From: Streptomyces sp. MNU76
Lineage (GTDB): Bacteria; Actinomycetota; Actinomycetes; Streptomycetales; Streptomycetaceae
NCBI RefSeq assembly: GCF_020982545.1
Contig: NZ_JAJKLK010000007.1
Coordinates: 400,078-464,077 of the forward strand
Length of the DNA: 64,000 bases
Direction: 5' to 3'
The notes below the pieces were generated by a model. That model saw nothing but the letters and a program-made list of their open reading frames with translations, did no database searches and was not told the DNA's origin. The position numbers were made by a program, and so were the translations under genes. Of the stretch, positions 60,253-64,000 are shown piece after piece; within the stretch, counting starts at the first letter, position 1; the number at the start of each line of letters is the position of its first letter.

Positions 60253-62301
60253 GTGCACGTCATCGACGAGCGCCTGGCCCAGTGGGCCGCGCACGCCTCC
60301 CGCCCCCAACTGCGCGCCGGCCCAACAGTGGAGGACCTCGGAGGCTTCGACGCCGTTCTCGCCGCCGCGGACCACCTCGCCCAGGGCCCTTTCCTGCGCC
60401 ACCTCATCCAGGCGACCGCGCATCACTTCGACGCCTTCGGCACGGAAGCGTGCAAGCCGCTGTACGATGCCGTCCTCGATGGCCTGCGGACCAACAACAA
60501 CCACGCGGCCTTGGCCAGCGCCACCGACGCCCTCGCCAGCCGCCCGGCCCTGGCACGTGAACTCGGCACTCCACTGACACGCGTCCTGCTTGCCCGCCTC
60601 CAGCAAGCCCAGGACGCCGGTGACGACCTCGCTGCGGCCCTCATCGGGGTGGAAGCTGCGGACTGTCTCGTCCAGCTCACCTTGGCCGGCGTCACCAAGG
60701 CCGCACGTCTCCTCGGTGCCATGGACGAAGCAACCGAGGACCCAGCTGCACTTCCCGAGGCCATGGCCACCCGCCTGCCCCGCCTCCTCGGCGTCCTCGA
60801 CGCCCACCATCCCGGCGCCGGCCTCCGCGAAGCCCTCGAACGCTGCCTGATGCTCGACCACACCTGCCGGGACGCCGCCTTCGAGCTCGCCCTCGGCGAC
60901 CTGCGCCAGGCTCTGGAACAAGATCAGTACACGCCCATGGCTGAGCAACTCCGCAAAACCCAGGACCGGCTGGCCGAACTGATCGCCCTCGACCCCGACC
61001 GCCTGGACGCTCAGCTCTACCACGCCGCCATCGAAGCCGTCCTCGGCCTGTCCGCCCCCGACGCCCCCGCACGCGTCCACAGCGCCGCATCCACCCTGCG
61101 CGACACCCTCCACCTCTATCGGGACTATCGCTACCGCACCCGCACCCCGGCCTGGGCACGGCCACGCCAGGACGACGTAATCGCCTGGTCGGAACTCACC
61201 GTCCTGCTCGACGGCGCCGCCGCGCACCTCGCACACGGTGACCCCTGGTACGAACGCGGCCACGGCATCCTCACCGCACTGCTCCGCGCGTACACCGCGC
61301 AGAACACGGTCGCCGTCCTCACAGACACCCCAGCGGCCGCCGCCGTGGAGACCCTGGTAGCGCCCGTCATCGAGGACGCCTTCCTCCAGAACGAGCACCG
61401 GCAGCGTTTCCTCCAGCACGCGCTGACCCATGACGAGGAACTCCGCAACGATCCCGCGGCTCAGCGACTCCACGCCGCTCTCCTCCAACGCACCACGATC
61501 AGCGAGAACTCCACCGATCAGCGGGCGGGTGATCGGGGAAAAGCGCGACGCTGGCAGCGGCTGGCACACCAACTCGAGGACGACTTCGCCGCGTTCGTTG
61601 ACCAGACGCCGGAGCACGTCCTCGACCGCCTGGAGCTCGGCCTGCGCACCCACGACGACGTCCTCGCGGCGATCGCCGATCCCAAGTACGGCCGCCTCCG
61701 GGCAGGACTCCTCAGCCGACTCAAAGGCTCGCGCGACTGGCTTCCGGGCATCGCCGACGAGTTCACTGCTCTCCTGGAAACCACGATCCGCTACGTCTAC
61801 CTCTGCTACGACATCGGCCGGAAGATGGGCGGCTCCTACACCGAGTACCTCCGCAAACGGGATAAAGACGGCAAGAAGCAGAAAGTAGACGAAGCCCTAT
61901 TCCACCAGCACTACCGGGAAGTGCTGCAGTTCTCAGCGCTATTCGGCGTCATCAACTCAGAAGTGATCGACAAGGCAGGCGGAAGAACCGACATTCTCGT
62001 CTCCTTCGGTGCCGTGCAATTCAACGTTGAATGCAAGATCGAAGAAGACGACGCCAGCGAAACCGCACTACGCCAATACGTCGCCCAAGCCACCGAATAT
62101 CAAAACGCGAACGCTGGTTTCGCCATCCTGCTCGCCCTGGACAAGACCGTCGACGCCGAAGGCGCCGCCAACCTTTTCGATAGTATTTGGATCGAACCCG
62201 TCCAACGTCCTGGCGAATCCCAACCATGCCTCGTCGTCATCATCCGCATTCCAGGAGGCCGCGAGAACCCCAACCTGCTGCGCCCTGCCCCAGCTCCATA
62301 G
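60253..62301 (+). CDS. Putative effector: long helical region with C-terminal PD-(D/E)XK nuclease
   Basis: 682 residues from a GTG behind GGAGGG. Residues 1-500 are helical and repeat-like (LASATDALASRPALARELGT, ALIGVEAADCLVQLTLAGVT, AAIEAVLGLSAPDAPARV). Near the C-terminus, GGRTDILVSFGAVQ followed by FNVECKIEED places Asp580, Glu593 and Lys595 in the order of a PD-(D/E)XK nuclease core, with a Gln in RQYVAQATEY after it, as in restriction-type enzymes. It is the third gene of the operon. It probably cleaves DNA when released or activated by the ATPase. Codon use becomes less GC-biased over the last 150 codons. Confidence 0.7.
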   Translation: MHVIDERLAQWAAHASRPQLRAGPTVEDLGGFDAVLAAADHLAQGPFLRHLIQATAHHFDAFGTEACKPLYDAVLDGLRTNNNHAALASATDALASRPALARELGTPLTRVLLARLQQAQDAGDDLAAALIGVEAADCLVQLTLAGVTKAARLLGAMDEATEDPAALPEAMATRLPRLLGVLDAHHPGAGLREALERCLMLDHTCRDAAFELALGDLRQALEQDQYTPMAEQLRKTQDRLAELIALDPDRLDAQLYHAAIEAVLGLSAPDAPARVHSAASTLRDTLHLYRDYRYRTRTPAWARPRQDDVIAWSELTVLLDGAAAHLAHGDPWYERGHGILTALLRAYTAQNTVAVLTDTPAAAAVETLVAPVIEDAFLQNEHRQRFLQHALTHDEELRNDPAAQRLHAALLQRTTISENSTDQRAGDRGKARRWQRLAHQLEDDFAAFVDQTPEHVLDRLELGLRTHDDVLAAIADPKYGRLRAGLLSRLKGSRDWLPGIADEFTALLETTIRYVYLCYDIGRKMGGSYTEYLRKRDKDGKKQKVDEALFHQHYREVLQFSALFGVINSEVIDKAGGRTDILVSFGAVQFNVECKIEEDDASETALRQYVAQATEYQNANAGFAILLALDKTVDAEGAANLFDSIWIEPVQRPGESQPCLVVIIRIPGGRENPNLLRPAPAP

Positions 62302-62316
62302 CCGCGCAGCGCCCAC

Positions 62317-62348
62317 CGGCAGCACTCCCACGGTGAGTGGAGCTGCCG
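62317..62348. terminator. Hairpin after the three-gene system
   Basis: CGGCAGC (62317-62323) pairs with GCTGCCG (62342-62348), with an imperfect inner stem. It begins 16 bases after the effector stop codon. Confidence 0.6.
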
Positions 62349-62450
62349 ATGACCTCAGAGGCCTATCTCACGCTGCTGCCGTCGTCTCCCGAAGCGGGAC
62401 AACACGGCCGGCGGGCATACTGGAGAGACGCACTTTCGCGTACAGGTGCG

Positions 62451-62482
62451 GTGATGCCCCGGCGGTACGGCCGGGGCATCAC
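62451..62482. terminator. Strong hairpin after the leftward winged-helix gene
   Basis: GTGATGCCCCGG and CCGGGGCATCAC, a perfect 12-bp stem with an 8-base loop, lie just past the stop at 62498. With the previous hairpin it separates two convergent units. Confidence 0.8.
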
Positions 62483-62497
62483 TGCGTCTGAGAGCGA

Positions 62498-62893
62498 TCA
62501 GGCGACCGCGTGGAGGCCGCCCTTGCCGGGCTTGGGCGGGCGCTTGGCGTAGCCCGGGACCTTGATCGGGGGAGGACCGCCGACGGCGAGCTGCTGGGTC
62601 ATCTCTTTCTCCAGCTCGTGTTGCGACTCGTAGCCGGCCACGGCCGGGTTGAGCGCGTAGCGGTGGCCGCGGCCGCCGCCGGAGCGCAGCACGATGCCGC
62701 GTTCGACCAGCAGTCCCATGGCGCGGCTCATGGAGGCCTGGCCCACGCCGAGGATCTCGTCGATCTCAGATTGCTTCATGCCCACGGAGCCCCCGGGGTC
62801 CTGGTGCGCGACCATCACCGAGAGGACGTCGATCGCCGTGGGGGTGAGCTGCAGCTGGTGCAGCATGCCCAGCAAGTCCGTGGTGGTCATCAT
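62498..62893 (-). CDS. Winged-helix DNA-binding protein, RepL/MarR-like
   Basis: 131 residues. A winged helix spans about 15-85 (LTPTAIDVLSVMVAHQDPGG, QSEIDEILGVGQASMSRAMG, LVERGIVLRSGGGRGHRYAL), and the following LNPAVAGYES is like the strand after the wing in RepL-type plasmid proteins. The basic tail (KVPGYAKRPPKPGKGG) may add DNA contacts. It is distantly similar to the next protein upstream. A role in replication or copy control is inferred from family resemblance. Confidence 0.65.
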   Translation of the reverse strand: MMTTTDLLGMLHQLQLTPTAIDVLSVMVAHQDPGGSVGMKQSEIDEILGVGQASMSRAMGLLVERGIVLRSGGGRGHRYALNPAVAGYESQHELEKEMTQQLAVGGPPPIKVPGYAKRPPKPGKGGLHAVA

Positions 62894-62912
62894 GGCGAGG
62901 GGATCCCTTCGG

Positions 62913-63503
62913 TCAGCCGAGCTCGGTTCGGGAGAACAACGTGAGCTCGGGTGCGAGTTCGTCGGGGAACTTGGAGTCGAGGACGAGTGCTCGCAGCTCG
63001 GCGAGGAAGTCGTGCTGCTCCTGGCCGTTTCCGTTATACGCGACGCGAGGGTTGAGCTGGTAGGAGGACCTCTTGACCTTGCGGATGAGGTTCTTCTCGC
63101 AGAGCGCGTCGAGGGCGTGGCCGATGCTGGTCCGCTTCACGCCGAGCTCGGCTGCGATCTCAGCGTGTGTGCACTCGATCTTGCCCTTCTTCTGCCTGCC
63201 GATCATGTTCGACAGCACGGCGGCCTGCAGCTTGCTGATGATGTTGTGCATCAGGCAGTACGGCAGGACGCGCCGCAAGAAGTAGTTGCTGACGAGGGAG
63301 TAGCCGGCCTCGCCGAGCATGTCGTGAGGAGGGCGCCGGTAGACGACCGTTTTGACCTCGTGGACGGGGCCCTTCCCGAACTGCTCCGCAATCCGGCGCG
63401 CGAGATCGGTGCCACCATCCTTCTCAACAGGCCTTACAGGCTTGGGCGGTTGAGGTCGAGGGCTCGCGCGCCATGCGCGCAGACCCTCTGCCGCTGCGTC
63501 CAT
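62913..63503 (-). CDS. RepL-like winged-helix protein, possible replication initiator
   Basis: 196 residues from the ATG at 63503, with AAAGGATC upstream. SNYFLRRVLPYCLMHNIISK, CTHAEIAAELGVKRTSIGHA, LDALCEKNLIRKVKRSSYQL and NPRVAYNGNG follow the order of RepL/initiator winged-helix proteins, including the helix before the HTH and the NPxxA-type strand after it. An inverted repeat lies 16-40 bases upstream and further repeats beyond, as at plasmid origins. It could equally be a MarR-type regulator. Confidence 0.65.
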   Translation of the reverse strand: MDAAAEGLRAWRASPRPQPPKPVRPVEKDGGTDLARRIAEQFGKGPVHEVKTVVYRRPPHDMLGEAGYSLVSNYFLRRVLPYCLMHNIISKLQAAVLSNMIGRQKKGKIECTHAEIAAELGVKRTSIGHALDALCEKNLIRKVKRSSYQLNPRVAYNGNGQEQHDFLAELRALVLDSKFPDELAPELTLFSRTELG

Positions 63504-63518
63504 GTAGATGATCCTTTC

Positions 63519-63544
63519 CCGTACAGGTGCTGCGCACTGTACGG
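63519..63544. promoter_or_regulatory. Inverted repeat upstream of the RepL-like gene
   Basis: CCGTACAG (63519-63526) and CTGTACGG (63537-63544), perfect 8-bp arms with a 10-base spacer, just before the start at 63503. A GTACAGGTGC half-copy also occurs at 62440-62449 near the end of the downstream gene. Confidence 0.6.
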
Positions 63545-63550
63545 CAAAAG

Positions 63551-63814
63551 TTGCGACCATCCGCATGTTACACGCAGGAGAGTTGCTACTCATCGCAAGT
63601 TTGTGTCGGCGGTCGCAGACATCGGCGCAGAGCCTGGTCTACGCGCCCCCGTGCGATGGCATGTCCGCACGCGCGGCTAGCTGCCGGCGGGGCGTCCGTA
63701 TGTAACTCGCCGGGTAGTGATCCGGCGAGGGAAGCCTTCTTGAGATCGGCGCTGCGGACCGCTGAGCCTGCAGGGCAATACTTGCGTCTATTCGCATGTC
63801 TCATCGGAGAGTTG
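63551..63814. repeat. Two imperfect direct repeats (iteron-like)
   Basis: TTGCGWCYATYCGCATGT at 63551-63568 and 63782-63799, each followed after 8 or 6 bases by GGAGAGTTG. A third CGCATGT lies at 63823-63829. Spacing of 231 bases and placement upstream of the RepL-like gene suggest binding sites. Confidence 0.65.
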
Positions 63815-63868
63815 TGCATAGACGCATGTTTCTAAGCTGAGTGTGGGTACGGACCGACATCCAAGCAC

Positions 63869-63898
63869 ACCTAATGTCGGTGGCCGCCGACATTAGGT
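63869..63898. repeat. 30-bp palindrome
   Basis: ACCTAATGTCGG and CCGACATTAGGT form perfect 12-bp arms with a 6-base centre (TGGCCG). It is too far from the known start codon for a simple operator and may belong to a gene beyond the window or to an origin. Confidence 0.7.
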
Positions 63899-64000
63899 TT
63901 CACAAAACCGCAGGTCAGAGGCCACTTTTCCCGAGCGCCTCTTAATTAAAGATGAGCCTCCGCCACAACTCCCTTCCCCTGCCTCCTGCCCCCTGCCCCT

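Larger units (their letters stand above)
63504..64000. other. Repeat-rich non-coding right end, candidate origin/control region
   Basis: About 500 bases without a supported gene and less GC-rich than the rest. It contains the inverted repeat at 63519, two imperfect direct repeats at 63551-63585 and 63782-63814, a 12-bp-arm palindrome at 63869, a TTAATTAA octamer near 63943, and a C/T-rich run to the end. No telomere-like terminal palindrome set can be recognised. Confidence 0.5.

Noticed and set aside
58015..61653. 1212-residue open frame on the minus strand across the ABC ATPase and effector genes
   Set aside because: It is antisense to two genes with clear motifs, has Gly/Val/Ala-rich composition typical of mirrored high-GC codons, and shows no domain.
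63900..64000. Right end as a telomere
   Set aside because: The last 100 bases are C/T-rich with a TTAATTAA but lack the closely spaced GC-rich palindromes of Streptomyces telomeres; the window edge is arbitrary.

Overview
The window has the base composition, codon use, overlapping GTGA/ATGA gene junctions and gene families of a Streptomyces (or close actinomycete) linear replicon. The strongest evidence is an adjacent telomere-associated protein gene (tap-like, 42959-45529) and terminal-protein gene (tpg, 45529-46101). Streptomyces use this pair to patch the protein-capped ends of linear chromosomes and plasmids. The content is almost entirely accessory, so this is a linear plasmid or a chromosome arm. 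No telomere sequence is visible.

Layout. 0.1-5.5 kb: an HNH protein, a HEPN-motif protein, an RHH/Fic-like toxin-antitoxin pair, a PIN protein, a prepilin peptidase and a decayed HAD gene. 5.6-8.7 kb: a PLP aminotransferase, a D-Ala-D-Ala-ligase-type ATP-grasp enzyme and a methyltransferase. 8.9-11.8 kb: a three-gene overlapping operon (primase/polymerase-like, unknown, DUF6415-like) behind an XRE regulator. 12.0-21.0 kb: a tight leftward operon of two PhyH dioxygenases, a phosphoketolase, a YrdC protein, a methyltransferase, a HAD phosphatase, an unknown protein, an enolase-superfamily enzyme and a radical-SAM-like protein, followed by an anti-sigma-type ATPase. It looks like a specialised-metabolite cluster of unknown product. 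21.2-22.8 kb: an XRE/DUF397 pair and a broken NUDIX gene. 22.8-27.9 kb: small proteins and a second regulator plus DUF6415 module. 28.7-36.8 kb: a DNA-damage and mutagenesis set (LexA paralogue, DnaE2, an ImuB-like protein, an ATP-dependent ligase) with a tRNA-Trp. 37.7-42.5 kb: a second HEPN protein and unknown genes. 43-46 kb: tap and tpg.

47-53.8 kb holds three insertion sequences of different families (IS21, IS5, IS3). They have cut a small HTH gene, an unknown gene and a large beta-propeller/protein-kinase gene. The last can be rejoined in frame across an 8-bp target repeat. 57.4-62.3 kb holds the most interesting unit: three rightward genes encoding a small middle-component-like protein, an SMC-like ABC ATPase with two CxxC pairs, and a large helical protein ending in a PD-(D/E)XK nuclease motif. 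This resembles a Lamassu/ABC-three-component defence system with an unusual effector layout. 62.5-64 kb: two winged-helix RepL-like genes and a repeat-rich non-coding region that could be a replication or copy-control locus.

Several genes (phosphoketolase, dnaE2, the IS5 transposase and two small genes) are broken only by apparent single-base losses, mostly in runs of G or C. These are more likely sequence errors than decay, and they are annotated as genes with that caveat.
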